38,260 bases of DNA from an uncultured Bacteroides sp. Its GTDB lineage: Bacteria > Bacteroidota > Bacteroidia > Bacteroidales > Bacteroidaceae. Of the stretch, positions 6,974-14,658 are shown piece after piece; within the stretch, counting starts at the first letter, position 1, and every line of letters begins with the position of its first letter. The stretch lies in contig URWA01000029.1 of NCBI GenBank assembly GCA_900551445.1, positions 1-38,260 of the forward strand, given 5' to 3'. The position numbers and the translations under genes were made by a program. The notes beneath the pieces were generated by a model. That model worked only from the letters and a program-made list of their open reading frames with translations. It ran no database searches and was not told the origin of the DNA.

Positions 6974-8938
6974 TCATGCGTCGATGTTTGCATACGTCGC
7001 ATTCTTCTCAATAAATTCACGGCGCGGGCCTACATCGTCGCCCATCAACATGGAGAAGATGTAGTCGGCTTCGGCCGCATTTTCAATGTTCACTTGTTTC
7101 AGGATACGGGTTTCCGGATTCATGGTGGTTTCCCACAGCTGTTCCGGGTTCATTTCACCCAAACCTTTGTAACGCTGGGTGTGGATGCCTTGTTCGCTTC
7201 CGTCGCCGTATTTCTGGATGAAGGCCTGACGGGCCTCGTCCGTATAGCAGTATTCACTGATCTTTCCTTTGCTGCATTTGTACAACGGCGGAGTGGCGAT
7301 GTACAGGTGTCCGCCCTGGATGACTTCGGGCATGTAGCGGTAGAACAGTGTCATGATAAGGGTGTCGATGTGAGAACCATCGACATCGGCATCGGTCATG
7401 ATGATGACCTTGTGGTAGCGCAGCTTGTCGATGTTGGCTTTCTTGCTGTCTTCTTCTCCGTCTACTCCGAAGCGTACGCCCAATGCCTGGATGATGTTGT
7501 TCACTTCGTCGCTTTCGAAAGCTTTGTGCCACATGGCTTTTTCCACGTTCAGAATCTTACCGCGCAGCGGCAGGATGGCTTGGAACTGACGGCTTCGTCC
7601 CTGCTTGGCAGAACCACCGGCCGAATCACCCTCGACGAGGAACAGCTCACATTCTTCTGCCACACGGCTGGAACAGTCGGCCAGTTTGCCCGGCAGTCCG
7701 CCTCCGCCCATCGGGCTCTTGCGTTGAACCGATTCGCGGGCCTTGCGGGCAGCCACACGTGCGGTAGCAGCCAGTACCACTTTGTCGACAATGATTTTGG
7801 CTTCTTTCGGATGTTCTTCCAGATAGTTGGTCAGGGCTTCGCCTACTGCCTGGTTCACGGCACCGCTCACTTCGTTGTTGCCAAGTTTCGTCTTGGTCTG
7901 ACCTTCGAACTGCGGTTCGGCCACCTTGACCGAAATCACGGCAATCAGTCCTTCACGGAAGTCCTCTCCGGAAATTTCCACTTTGGCTTTTTCGAGGGCC
8001 TTGCTCTCTTCGGCATATTTTTTCAGCACGCGGGTCAGGGCCATGCGGAATCCTGCTTCGTGGGTACCACCTTCAATGGTGTTGATGTTGTTCACATACG
8101 AATGTAGGTTTTCGCGGAATCCCGTGTTGTACATGATGGCACATTCGATGGGAATTCCCTGTTTTTCCGTGTTCAGGTAGATGACGTCGTCAATGAGCGG
8201 AGTATTGTTGGAGTTCAGGAAACGTACGAACTCTTTCACTCCTTCCTCGGAGTGGAACACTTCCTGCTTGTAGGAACCGTCTTCTTCTTTCACGCGCTTG
8301 TCGGTCAGCGTGATGGTGATACCCTTGTTCAGGTAGGCCAGTTCGCGCATGCGGGCCTGCAGGATGCTGTATTTATATTCGGTGACGGTGAAGATGCTGG
8401 CATCGGGCCAGAACGTCTGACGGGTACCGGTGATGTCGGTCGTGCCGACTTCCTTCACAGGGTATAGCGGCTTTCCGCAGGCATATTCCTGCTGGTACAC
8501 TTTCCCGTTGCGGAATACGTTGGTCGTCATGTGAGTGGACAGGGCGTTCACACACGAAACGCCGACTCCGTGCAAACCTCCGGATACTTTGTAAGAACCC
8601 TTGTCGAACTTACCTCCGGCATGGAGGACTGTCATTACGACTTCGAGGGCTGATTTTTTTTCTTTCTGGTGGAAATCGACCGGAATACCGCGACCGTTGT
8701 CCTGTACGGTAATCGAGTTGTCTTCGTTGATGGTTACTTCTATATGTGTACAATAACCGGCAAGGGCTTCGTCAATGGAGTTGTCCACTACCTCGTAGAC
8801 CAGGTGATGCAAGCCTTTTTCGCTGATGTCGCCGATATACATGGCGGGGCGTTTACGAACGGCCTCCAGTCCTTCCAGCACCTGGATGCTGCTGGCCGAG
8901 TAGTTGCTTCCGCTGTTCTGTGTCAGTTCTTCACTCAT
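6974..8938 (-). CDS. gyrB: DNA gyrase subunit B
   Basis: This 654-residue ATPase subunit of DNA gyrase acts with GyrA (not in the window) to introduce negative supercoils. Features seen: the GHKL ATPase N-terminus with the DNSIDEAL helix and DNGRGIPV, the transducer domain, the TOPRIM motifs EGDSAGG and DADVDGSHI, and the C-terminal tail RYKGLGEMNPEQLWETTMNPETR typical of gyrases. The length is the short form lacking the GyrB insert of E. coli, as is usual in Bacteroidetes. ParE is an alternative, but the full set of motifs and the quinolone-region sequence fit GyrB better. It is monocistronic with its own terminator. Confidence 0.95.
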   Translation of the reverse strand: MSEELTQNSGSNYSASSIQVLEGLEAVRKRPAMYIGDISEKGLHHLVYEVVDNSIDEALAGYCTHIEVTINEDNSITVQDNGRGIPVDFHQKEKKSALEVVMTVLHAGGKFDKGSYKVSGGLHGVGVSCVNALSTHMTTNVFRNGKVYQQEYACGKPLYPVKEVGTTDITGTRQTFWPDASIFTVTEYKYSILQARMRELAYLNKGITITLTDKRVKEEDGSYKQEVFHSEEGVKEFVRFLNSNNTPLIDDVIYLNTEKQGIPIECAIMYNTGFRENLHSYVNNINTIEGGTHEAGFRMALTRVLKKYAEESKALEKAKVEISGEDFREGLIAVISVKVAEPQFEGQTKTKLGNNEVSGAVNQAVGEALTNYLEEHPKEAKIIVDKVVLAATARVAARKARESVQRKSPMGGGGLPGKLADCSSRVAEECELFLVEGDSAGGSAKQGRSRQFQAILPLRGKILNVEKAMWHKAFESDEVNNIIQALGVRFGVDGEEDSKKANIDKLRYHKVIIMTDADVDGSHIDTLIMTLFYRYMPEVIQGGHLYIATPPLYKCSKGKISEYCYTDEARQAFIQKYGDGSEQGIHTQRYKGLGEMNPEQLWETTMNPETRILKQVNIENAAEADYIFSMLMGDDVGPRREFIEKNATYANIDA

Positions 8939-8964
8939 GTTTTTTCTTCGTTTTTTTAAGCTTT

Positions 8965-8972
8965 CAAAGATA
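8965..8972 (-). promoter_or_regulatory. gyrB promoter, -7 box
   Basis: TATCTTTG on the - strand fits the TAnnTTTG box and lies 27-34 bp before the gyrB start. No good TTTG was found at the proper distance upstream, so the promoter may be weak or regulated. Confidence 0.5.
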
Positions 8973-9046
8973 CTAAAAAAACTGTTACGAACCGATTTTC
9001 AGCACTCTAAAAATCGTGAAAAAGGCATGAGGCAGGTAGATACGAC

Positions 9047-9072
9047 AAAAGGCCAGATGATGACATCCAGCC
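9047..9072 (-). terminator. rpsT terminator
   Basis: On the - strand a 9-bp stem with two G-U pairs (GGCTGGATG with CATCTGGCC, loop TCAT) is followed by TTTTG. It lies 29 bp after the rpsT stop. Confidence 0.6.
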
Positions 9073-9101
9073 TTAATATCTTTCTTACGTCAAGCGTAAA
9101 C

Positions 9102-9356
9102 TTAAGCCAATTTGCTGATATAAGCAGCCAGTTTAGACTTCAAGTTAGCAGCCTTGTTCGCGTGGATAATGTTGCGCTTAGCCAGCTTATCCAACATTTT
9201 CTGTACACTAGGATACAATGCAACAGCTTCAGCTTTGTCTGTAGTTGCACGAAGTTTCTTCACTGCGTTACGCATTGTCTTCGCATAATATCTGTTGTGA
9301 AGTCTTCTTTTTTCTTCCTGTCTGATTCTCTTAATAGATGATTTGTGATTTGCCAT
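9102..9356 (-). CDS. rpsT: 30S ribosomal protein bS20
   Basis: This 84-residue, very basic protein starts MANHKSSIKRIRQ, the standard bS20 N-terminus, and is helical throughout. It binds 16S rRNA early in assembly of the small subunit. The gene follows tRNA-Glu by 43 bp on the same strand and appears to share its promoter (9535-9565). The tRNA must therefore be processed out of a longer transcript whose remainder is the rpsT message. The length matches the family. Confidence 0.97.
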   Translation of the reverse strand: MANHKSSIKRIRQEEKRRLHNRYYAKTMRNAVKKLRATTDKAEAVALYPSVQKMLDKLAKRNIIHANKAANLKSKLAAYISKLA

Positions 9357-9399
9357 CTCGACTAATCTTTAATATTGTTCGTGATTTCTGTTTATTATG

Positions 9400-9471
9400 T
9401 AGCCCGTGGGGGAATCGAACCCCCCTTTCAAGAATGAAAATCTTGCGTCCTAACCGATAGACGAACGGGCC
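9400..9471 (-). tRNA. tRNA-Glu (anticodon TTC)
   Basis: A 72-nt cloverleaf on the - strand. The acceptor stem GGCCCGT pairs with ACGGGCT (one terminal G-U pair), discriminator A. The anticodon loop carries TTC, and the T arm has GGTTCGATTCC. No CCA is encoded at the 3' end, so CCA must be added after processing. It lies between its promoter and rpsT. Confidence 0.95.
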
Positions 9472-9534
9472 ATCCTTTGCCTCAGGAAGACCTCCTGATT
9501 CTTTACGAGGATACTTATCTCTCGTTTGCGGATG

Positions 9535-9565
9535 CAAAGGTAGGAAGAATTTTCTAAACTCCAAA
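9535..9565 (-). promoter_or_regulatory. Promoter of tRNA-Glu and rpsT
   Basis: Read on the - strand: TTTG (9562-9565), a spacer of exactly 19 bp and TACCTTTG (9535-9542). The tRNA begins about 64 bp downstream. A full consensus match is in keeping with a strong stable-RNA promoter. Confidence 0.8.
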
Positions 9566-9716
9566 ACATTCCTGATTTTTTTTGTGGGTTCAGGCGTGAT
9601 TTTCCTTCTGAGCCGGGGGAGATGGGGATGGAAGAGGCCAGTAAATGGGGCGATTTGCTTGGTGGGGGAGAATTTATTCAATCTCTAGGAAGTATTTTTC
9701 CGGGCATCACTTCTTA

Positions 9717-9810
9717 TTCTCTGTACGGCAGTGTGGAATTTGTATCCCACACTGCGGGATATGTATTTCACACTGTGGTTTTTGTATCCCACACTGTGGG
9801 ACAGAGAAAT
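9717..9810. repeat. Dispersed dyad-array repeat, copy A
   Basis: This is the first of two copies of an element that also occurs at 34759-34860. It contains four CACA-N-TGTG-type dyads centred at 9731, 9752, 9773 and 9794, exactly 21 bp apart. The last is a perfect 7+1+7 palindrome (TCCCACA-C-TGTGGGA). Outer ends TTCTCTGT (9717-9724) and ACAGAGAA (9801-9808) are inverted repeats. Over 82 aligned bases it matches copy B at 73 with no gaps. It fills part of the gap between the tRNA promoter (9565) and the ACT gene (9894), and ends about 15 bp before the probable promoter of that gene. The remainder of the gap, 9566-9716, shows nothing recognisable. Confidence 0.85.
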
Positions 9811-9824
9811 CTTTATGGATTTTG

Positions 9825-9856
9825 TTTGTTTAGTATAGGGACTTTTCCTAACTTTC
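9825..9856 (+). promoter_or_regulatory. Probable promoter of the tandem-ACT gene and recO
   Basis: TTTG at 9825-9828, a 20-bp spacer and TAACTTTC at 9849-9856, one base off the TAnnTTTG box. It lies just downstream of the dyad-array repeat, so that repeat could modulate it. Confidence 0.45.
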
Positions 9857-9893
9857 GCCCCTAAAAAGATATTATATTAAGGTAGATTGAGAA

Positions 9894-10421
9894 ATGAAAG
9901 GCTATAAATTGAAGTCTGTAGGTGTTTTCGATGGAAAGGTTTGTGTGGCATCGTTGGACGGAAAGAGTGGAAAATTCGTTCCATGTGAGGAACTGAAATC
10001 CTGTAAGGAATTGGTTTATATGCGTTTGCGCACATTGGAGGCGGTGGCTTCCTTCCGTTTTCTGGAGCGCGCGATAGGGGTATTGACCCAACATGAGATA
10101 CCTGTTTTTGCCATGGCTTCTTCTGCCGGAAGCTTTTCCGTAGTGACGGGAGGTACACATGACAGTCTGGAAGAGGTTTTCAAGGAACTTTCTTCATTTG
10201 CCGAAGTGGCGTTGGAGCGTGACGTAGAGGTGATTTGCGTGCAGGAGGAGGCAGATACTTACGGCAAGGAAGCGGAACAGAATCTGGTATCGTTGCTGAA
10301 AGACATTCCTGTGCTGATGGTTTCTTCGGAGGAAGGAGCGGGAAGGGTGACCTTGACGGTGCGCCGGGAGGATCGCGAGAAGGTGATTCGGCTGTTCCGG
10401 GAAGTATGCGGGTGCCGATAA
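9894..10421 (+). CDS. Free-standing tandem ACT-domain protein (aspartokinase C-terminus-like)
   Basis: This is a 175-residue soluble protein. After about 35 residues it resembles the regulatory half of aspartate kinase: a first ACT unit (about 38-105, with FLERAIGVLTQHEIPVFAM and FSVVTGG) and a second (about 110-172, with VALERDVEVICVQEE, LLKDIPVLMVSSE and a final strand-helix VTLTVRREDREKVIRLF). No kinase domain is encoded beside it, and the upstream DNA is a non-coding repeat, so it is either a deliberately separate sensor or a relic. ACT pairs bind amino acids and dimerise. The ligand here is unknown. recO follows after 23 bp and is probably cotranscribed. The family call rests on my reading of the pattern, not on an alignment. 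Confidence 0.6.
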   Translation: MKGYKLKSVGVFDGKVCVASLDGKSGKFVPCEELKSCKELVYMRLRTLEAVASFRFLERAIGVLTQHEIPVFAMASSAGSFSVVTGGTHDSLEEVFKELSSFAEVALERDVEVICVQEEADTYGKEAEQNLVSLLKDIPVLMVSSEEGAGRVTLTVRREDREKVIRLFREVCGCR

Positions 10422-10444
10422 AAAACGTTTACTCTGGAAGATAT

Positions 10445-11170
10445 ATGATGCAAAGACTGGAAGGGGTGGTGCTGCACGTGGTGAAATACAGCGACAAATC
10501 GAATATTGTGCATATTTACACCCGAGAAAACGGAAGCATGTCGTTCTTGATACCGGCTGTGCGTTCGCGTAAGTCGTTGGTGAACGGGGTATTGTTCCGT
10601 CCTCTTTCGCTGGTGGAGGTAGAAGCCGATGTGCGTTCGCGGACGGCCCTTCCTTCCGTAAAGGAAGCCCGTTTGGCCTATCCGCTGGAGTCTGTGCCAT
10701 ACGACCCGTATAAGCTGGGCATCGCCATGTTCTTGGCGGAGTTCTTGGCGCATGCTTTGCGTGAGGAGGGCAAGAACGAGCCGCTCTTTGCATATTTGTC
10801 GTCTTCCATCCGTTGGCTGGATGCCTGTTGTGTAGACTTTGCTAATTTTCATCTGGTTTTCTTGATTCGGTTGTCGCGTTTCTTGGGCTTTTATCCCAAC
10901 TTGGAAGACTATCGGGAAGGAGACTGGTTTGATATGCTGAATGCTTGTTTTGTGGCAACCAAACCTCTGCACGGCATGTCGCTTTCGCCGGAGGAGGCTT
11001 CGCATATCCGTCAGCTGGCCCGTATGAATTACGAAACGATGTATCTCTTTGGGATGAACCGCTTGGAACGCCAGCGTTGTCTGGCTGTGATGATGGAATA
11101 TTACCGTCTGCATCTGCCGGATTTCCCGGAATTGAAATCACTCGATGTACTGATGGAGTTGTTCGGTTGA
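10445..11170 (+). CDS. recO: DNA repair protein RecO
   Basis: A protein of about 241 residues with the RecO N-terminal OB fold (LEGVVLHVVKYSDKSNIVHIYT, then SFLIPAVRS), followed by the helical domain (about 80-240). RecO acts with RecR, and with RecF in gap repair, to load RecA on SSB-coated single-stranded DNA. The start is taken at 10445; the adjacent ATG at 10448 is equally possible. The frame stays open upstream to 10235, but that part overlaps the ACT gene and has no RecO similarity. The classic zinc-binding cysteine cluster of some RecO proteins is not seen. It converges on the end of the dcw operon at the hairpin 11187-11231. Confidence 0.92.
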   Translation: MMQRLEGVVLHVVKYSDKSNIVHIYTRENGSMSFLIPAVRSRKSLVNGVLFRPLSLVEVEADVRSRTALPSVKEARLAYPLESVPYDPYKLGIAMFLAEFLAHALREEGKNEPLFAYLSSSIRWLDACCVDFANFHLVFLIRLSRFLGFYPNLEDYREGDWFDMLNACFVATKPLHGMSLSPEEASHIRQLARMNYETMYLFGMNRLERQRCLAVMMEYYRLHLPDFPELKSLDVLMELFG

Positions 11171-11186
11171 GGCTGTACAGCAGGGT

Positions 11187-11231
11187 ACAAAAAACGGGAT
11201 GCATTCTCTTTTCTCGAAAATACATCCCGTT
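11187..11231 (-). terminator. Terminator of the dcw-yqeY operon
   Basis: A 9-bp stem (AACGGGATG at 11193-11201 with CATCCCGTT at 11223-11231) is followed on the - strand by six T. On the + strand there is no T-run, so it is mainly a - strand terminator, 22 bp after the yqeY stop. The hairpin could still protect the recO message end. Confidence 0.75.
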
Positions 11232-11252
11232 AGAATCTGTATGGGGAGAATT

Positions 11253-11702
11253 TTATCCCAGCAATTCTTTTACTTTGGCAGAAATGGCGCGTCCTTCAGC
11301 CAGTCCGGCCAGTTCTTTGGAAGCTACACCCATTACTTTTCCCATATCTTTTCCACTGGTAGCACCCACGCGGGCGATGATGTCTTTCAGTTTGGCTTCC
11401 AGTTCTTCCGGAGAAAGCTGTTTGGGCAGGTAAGTCTCGATGACACGCACCTGAGCCATTTCTTCTTCAGCCAGGTCGGCACGTCCTTGTCCTTCATACA
11501 CAGCAGCCGAGTCTTTTCCTTGTTTCACCAGTTTCTGCATGATTTTCAAGGCAGCATCGTCGGTCAGTGTATCGTTGGCTCCCGGAGCGGTCTTTGCTTC
11601 CAGAAAACATTTCTTGATGTTGCGCAAGGTTTCCAGTCTCACCTTGTCTTTGGCCTTCATGGCCTCTTTGATATCGTTGCTAATCTGATCAAATAAATCC
11701 AT
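11253..11702 (-). CDS. yqeY: GatB/YqeY domain-containing protein
   Basis: This is a 149-residue helical protein of the YqeY family (PF09424), related to the tail domain of the amidotransferase subunit GatB. Typical stretches are seen: DIKEAMKAKDKVRLETLRNIK, then VIETYLPKQLSPEELEAKL, then GKDMGKVMGVASKELAG. The tail domain of GatB contacts tRNA; the role of the free protein is not established. It begins 40 bp after ftsZ and ends in the operon terminator, so it is the last gene of the dcw transcript. Confidence 0.93.
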   Translation of the reverse strand: MDLFDQISNDIKEAMKAKDKVRLETLRNIKKCFLEAKTAPGANDTLTDDAALKIMQKLVKQGKDSAAVYEGQGRADLAEEEMAQVRVIETYLPKQLSPEELEAKLKDIIARVGATSGKDMGKVMGVASKELAGLAEGRAISAKVKELLG

Positions 11703-11742
11703 ATTCGTTATATTGTTTTAAAATGTCATTCTATTTCGGGGT

Positions 11743-13053
11743 TTAGAAGGTAATGGTCATGGAGCCGGCTGTATTGGTGGTTTCCGGTTCCGGGGTGACC
11801 TTTTCTTCTGTGCTGGCTTTGGAACGGATGTTTTCCAGTTCCATTTTCGTACGCTTGTAAGTCGGAGTGGTTTCTACCATGCTGATGATGTCGTCATTGG
11901 CAAGGTCTTCCTGACTGAAGATGTAGATATTCGGACGTTTCTTCCGCATACTGCTTTTCAGGATGCTTTTTCCGTAATAATCACTGCGGCGTTCGTCCTT
12001 TTTCTGTTCCTCTTCTTCCAGGTCGTCCAGACGTTTCTGTTCCTCCAGCGAACGTTGCTTGAGTACATTGTCCATGCCCGGTACGTCTTTGATGCCGAAT
12101 CCTGTAGCCAGAATGGTGAATTTCACTTGATTTTCCAGCGTTTCGTCGGTATAAAGACCCCATTTGGTTTCTACGTCCTTTCCGAACTTGCTCATGAATT
12201 CGTGGATTTCGTCCATTTCACCCATCATCAGTTCGCTGTTGGGGCTGTAAGTAATGACGAACAATACTTTCTTGGAGTTGAAAATATCGTTGTTGTTCAG
12301 CAACGGAGAGTGAAGCGCATCGGTAATGGCCTGTGTCACTCTTCCTTCTCCTTCACCGTATCCGGTACTCATGATGGCCACTCCACCGTCTTTCAACACT
12401 GTTTTCACATCGTTGAAGTCCAAGTTGATGATACCTCGCAGGGTAATGATTTCGGCAATGCTCTTGGCAGCGATAGACAAGGTGTCGTCTGCCTTTCCAA
12501 AAGCATTCATGACACTGATGTCGGAATACACATCACGCAGGCGTTCGTTGTTGATGACCAACAAGGCATCTACATGCTTGCTCATTTCTTCCACGCCGTC
12601 GAGTGCCTGGTCAATTTTCTTGTTGCCTTCGAACAAGAACGGAATGGTCACGATACCTACGGTCAGGATACCCATGTCCTTTGCTGTTTTCGCAATGATA
12701 GGAGCGGCACCTGTTCCGGTTCCACCTCCCATACCTGCGGTGATGAATGCCATGCGGCATCCGTCGTTCAGCATATTCTTGATATCTTCAATACTTTCTT
12801 CTGCAGCAGCCCGTGCTTTTGCGGGGCGGTTTCCGGCTCCCAGTCCTTCACTACCTAACTGGAGCTTACGCAGGACGGGAGATTCTTCCAAAGCCTGGTT
12901 ATCCGTGTTGCAGACCACAAATGTCACATCATGGATACCTTCTTTGTACATGTGGTTGACGGCATTGCCCCCACCGCCACCTACACCAATTACTTTTATT
13001 ATATGTGGAGAGTCTTTCGGAAAATCGAAAGGTACCATTGTTTCGTCTGACAT
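11743..13053 (-). CDS. ftsZ: Cell division GTPase FtsZ
   Basis: This 436-residue tubulin homologue polymerises into the Z ring at midcell. The nucleotide-binding GVGGGGGNAVNHM (about 23-35) and the tubulin signature GGGTGTGAAP (109-118) are intact, as is the T7-loop segment NLDFNDVKTVL that completes the GTPase of the next subunit. After the core (about 325 residues) comes a charged linker (EEQKRLDDLEEEEQKKDERR) and a variable tail. The tail carries no clear E. coli-like C-terminal peptide, so the FtsA docking motif may differ. It lies 24 bp after ftsA. Confidence 0.97.
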   Translation of the reverse strand: MSDETMVPFDFPKDSPHIIKVIGVGGGGGNAVNHMYKEGIHDVTFVVCNTDNQALEESPVLRKLQLGSEGLGAGNRPAKARAAAEESIEDIKNMLNDGCRMAFITAGMGGGTGTGAAPIIAKTAKDMGILTVGIVTIPFLFEGNKKIDQALDGVEEMSKHVDALLVINNERLRDVYSDISVMNAFGKADDTLSIAAKSIAEIITLRGIINLDFNDVKTVLKDGGVAIMSTGYGEGEGRVTQAITDALHSPLLNNNDIFNSKKVLFVITYSPNSELMMGEMDEIHEFMSKFGKDVETKWGLYTDETLENQVKFTILATGFGIKDVPGMDNVLKQRSLEEQKRLDDLEEEEQKKDERRSDYYGKSILKSSMRKKRPNIYIFSQEDLANDDIISMVETTPTYKRTKMELENIRSKASTEEKVTPEPETTNTAGSMTITF

Positions 13054-13077
13054 AATTCTATCTATTTATGTGAGTAA

Positions 13078-14655
13078 TCAGTTATCTTTTAAAATCTCAT
13101 CGGAGAAGTTGGTCACTTTCTTGGCGAAAATGTCGAACCAGCTGTTTTCTTTCTTTTCCTTGTTGATTTTTCTTTCCAGTTCGTTCAGCTCTTCTTCCTT
13201 TTCGGCCAGATGCATCCGTCGTGCATTTTCCACTTCCTTCAAGGCTGCCTTGTATTTCTTTCTGTTCAGTTGTAACCGGGCTTCTTCTACGTATGCAGTA
13301 TATTCTTCCAAGCGTTTCCGGTTGCGTTCCTCTTCCTGACGTTTCTTTTCTTCATTGATTTTCCGGAGACGTTCTGCTTCTTCCTCTGCCTTGCGTCTTT
13401 CTTCTTCTGCCTTGATGCGTTCTGCTTCTTTCCGTTTGGCTTCTGCCTCTTTTTCTTTTAAGTCATCAATGAAGTCAAGCTGATGTCCTTTTCGTGGATC
13501 AACTTTAAGGCAATTCTCCTTTCCTTCTGCCAGCAAGCCGATAAGTGTGTTCTTTGTACCGTTCTTGGGTAGCTGGATGGCACCGTCCAATGCAATGTTG
13601 CAGCCTTTTGCGATACGGATCTTTTCAATTTTGGTAATCTGTTTGAAGGCTTCGTCTATGTTGGGCATGTTGGATGCTCCTCCTGTCAGAACCAATCCTG
13701 CGAGTAATTTATCTCCATAATCGGAAACCATAATCTGGTTCCATACGTTGGAAATGATTTCATTGACGCGGGCTTCCACAATGTATTCTAGCTTGTGGGC
13801 CGGGACTGTGCATTTCCCTTCAATGCTGTATTCCTGTTCATTTGCCTGGTCATCCTCTTCTGCGGGAGGTGTGAGGGCACATCCGTAACGGAGCTTCAGC
13901 TGTTCGGCATCCTCTTCTTCAATTTGCAGACTGCAGATGTCTTTTGTGATGTTGTTGCTGCCCAATGGAATCACGGCCAGATGGCGCAGGATATTGTTTT
14001 TATATACAGCTACGGTAGTGGTATCTGCTCCTAAATCGACGAGTGCGCAGCCGGAACGTCTTTCACTGTCAGTCAATACGACATTGGCGGTAGCTACCGG
14101 CGACAGGAAGTAATCGGCTATTTCGTACTTCGTTTGTTTGAAGCACTGCGTGATTCTGGCTTTCAGGGTATGGTGTGCAATGATATTCAAATAACGTCCT
14201 TCAATGCGGTCTGCAGAGATACCGACAGGCTCAGTCAGGAGATTATTTCCCACTTTGTATTCCTGAGGTTCTACATCCAGAATCTCCTGGTCAACCAGCG
14301 AAATCTCGCGGTTGGTTTCCATGAGTGATTCGATCAGTGCCTGTGAAATTTTGGTATCTTCCCCTAATTGTTTGGTGACATGGTTGCGCATGCTTCTGAT
14401 AGACTGTCCGCCAATTCCTACGTAGACTTTCTTGATTGAAGCCTGCAAATCGTTTTCCAGTTTCTGAATGACAGAAACCAGTATCTGTGTGGTTTTATCT
14501 AAGTTGAAGATGGCCCCCTTTTTGATGCAATCTGATGAAGGGGCATTGGCATAGGCAAGAATCTGGATACTTCCATCAGCATTCTTTTTGCCGGCAATCC
14601 CCGTGATGTTGGTCGAACCCAGTTCGATAGCTGCTATAAAATCTGTTACTGCCAT
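13078..14655 (-). CDS. ftsA: Cell division protein FtsA with a coiled-coil extension
   Basis: This is a 525-residue actin-like ATPase that anchors FtsZ to the membrane. The N-terminal phosphate loop (AAIELGSTNITGI), the second ATP motif (CALVDLGADTTTVAVY) and the adenosine motif (LAGLVLTGGASNMPN) are present. It is about 100 residues longer than E. coli FtsA (420). The extra is a highly charged Glu/Lys/Arg coiled coil at about 396-500. The protein then ends in SWFDIFAKKVTNFSDEI, an amphipathic helix of the membrane-targeting kind. The coiled coil therefore sits between the actin fold and the membrane anchor. It starts 3 bp after ftsQ. Confidence 0.96.
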   Translation of the reverse strand: MAVTDFIAAIELGSTNITGIAGKKNADGSIQILAYANAPSSDCIKKGAIFNLDKTTQILVSVIQKLENDLQASIKKVYVGIGGQSIRSMRNHVTKQLGEDTKISQALIESLMETNREISLVDQEILDVEPQEYKVGNNLLTEPVGISADRIEGRYLNIIAHHTLKARITQCFKQTKYEIADYFLSPVATANVVLTDSERRSGCALVDLGADTTTVAVYKNNILRHLAVIPLGSNNITKDICSLQIEEEDAEQLKLRYGCALTPPAEEDDQANEQEYSIEGKCTVPAHKLEYIVEARVNEIISNVWNQIMVSDYGDKLLAGLVLTGGASNMPNIDEAFKQITKIEKIRIAKGCNIALDGAIQLPKNGTKNTLIGLLAEGKENCLKVDPRKGHQLDFIDDLKEKEAEAKRKEAERIKAEEERRKAEEEAERLRKINEEKKRQEEERNRKRLEEYTAYVEEARLQLNRKKYKAALKEVENARRMHLAEKEEELNELERKINKEKKENSWFDIFAKKVTNFSDEILKDN

Positions 14656-14658
14656 ATC

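Noticed and set aside
6968..8107. 379-codon open frame on the + strand
   Set aside because: Antisense to gyrB, which is intact with all gyrase motifs; the product is low-quality Phe/Val/Gly-rich sequence.
9645..9833. Small Cys-rich frame with CGICIPH-like 7-residue repeats over dyad array copy A (and a similar one over copy B at 34674-34955)
   Set aside because: The apparent peptide repeat is only the 21-bp DNA period read in frame. The two frames share nothing outside the element, and the dyad symmetry explains the sequence better than coding does.
12055..13339. Two long + strand frames (12055-12858 and 12326-13339)
   Set aside because: Both are antisense to ftsZ/ftsA and have no recognisable domains.
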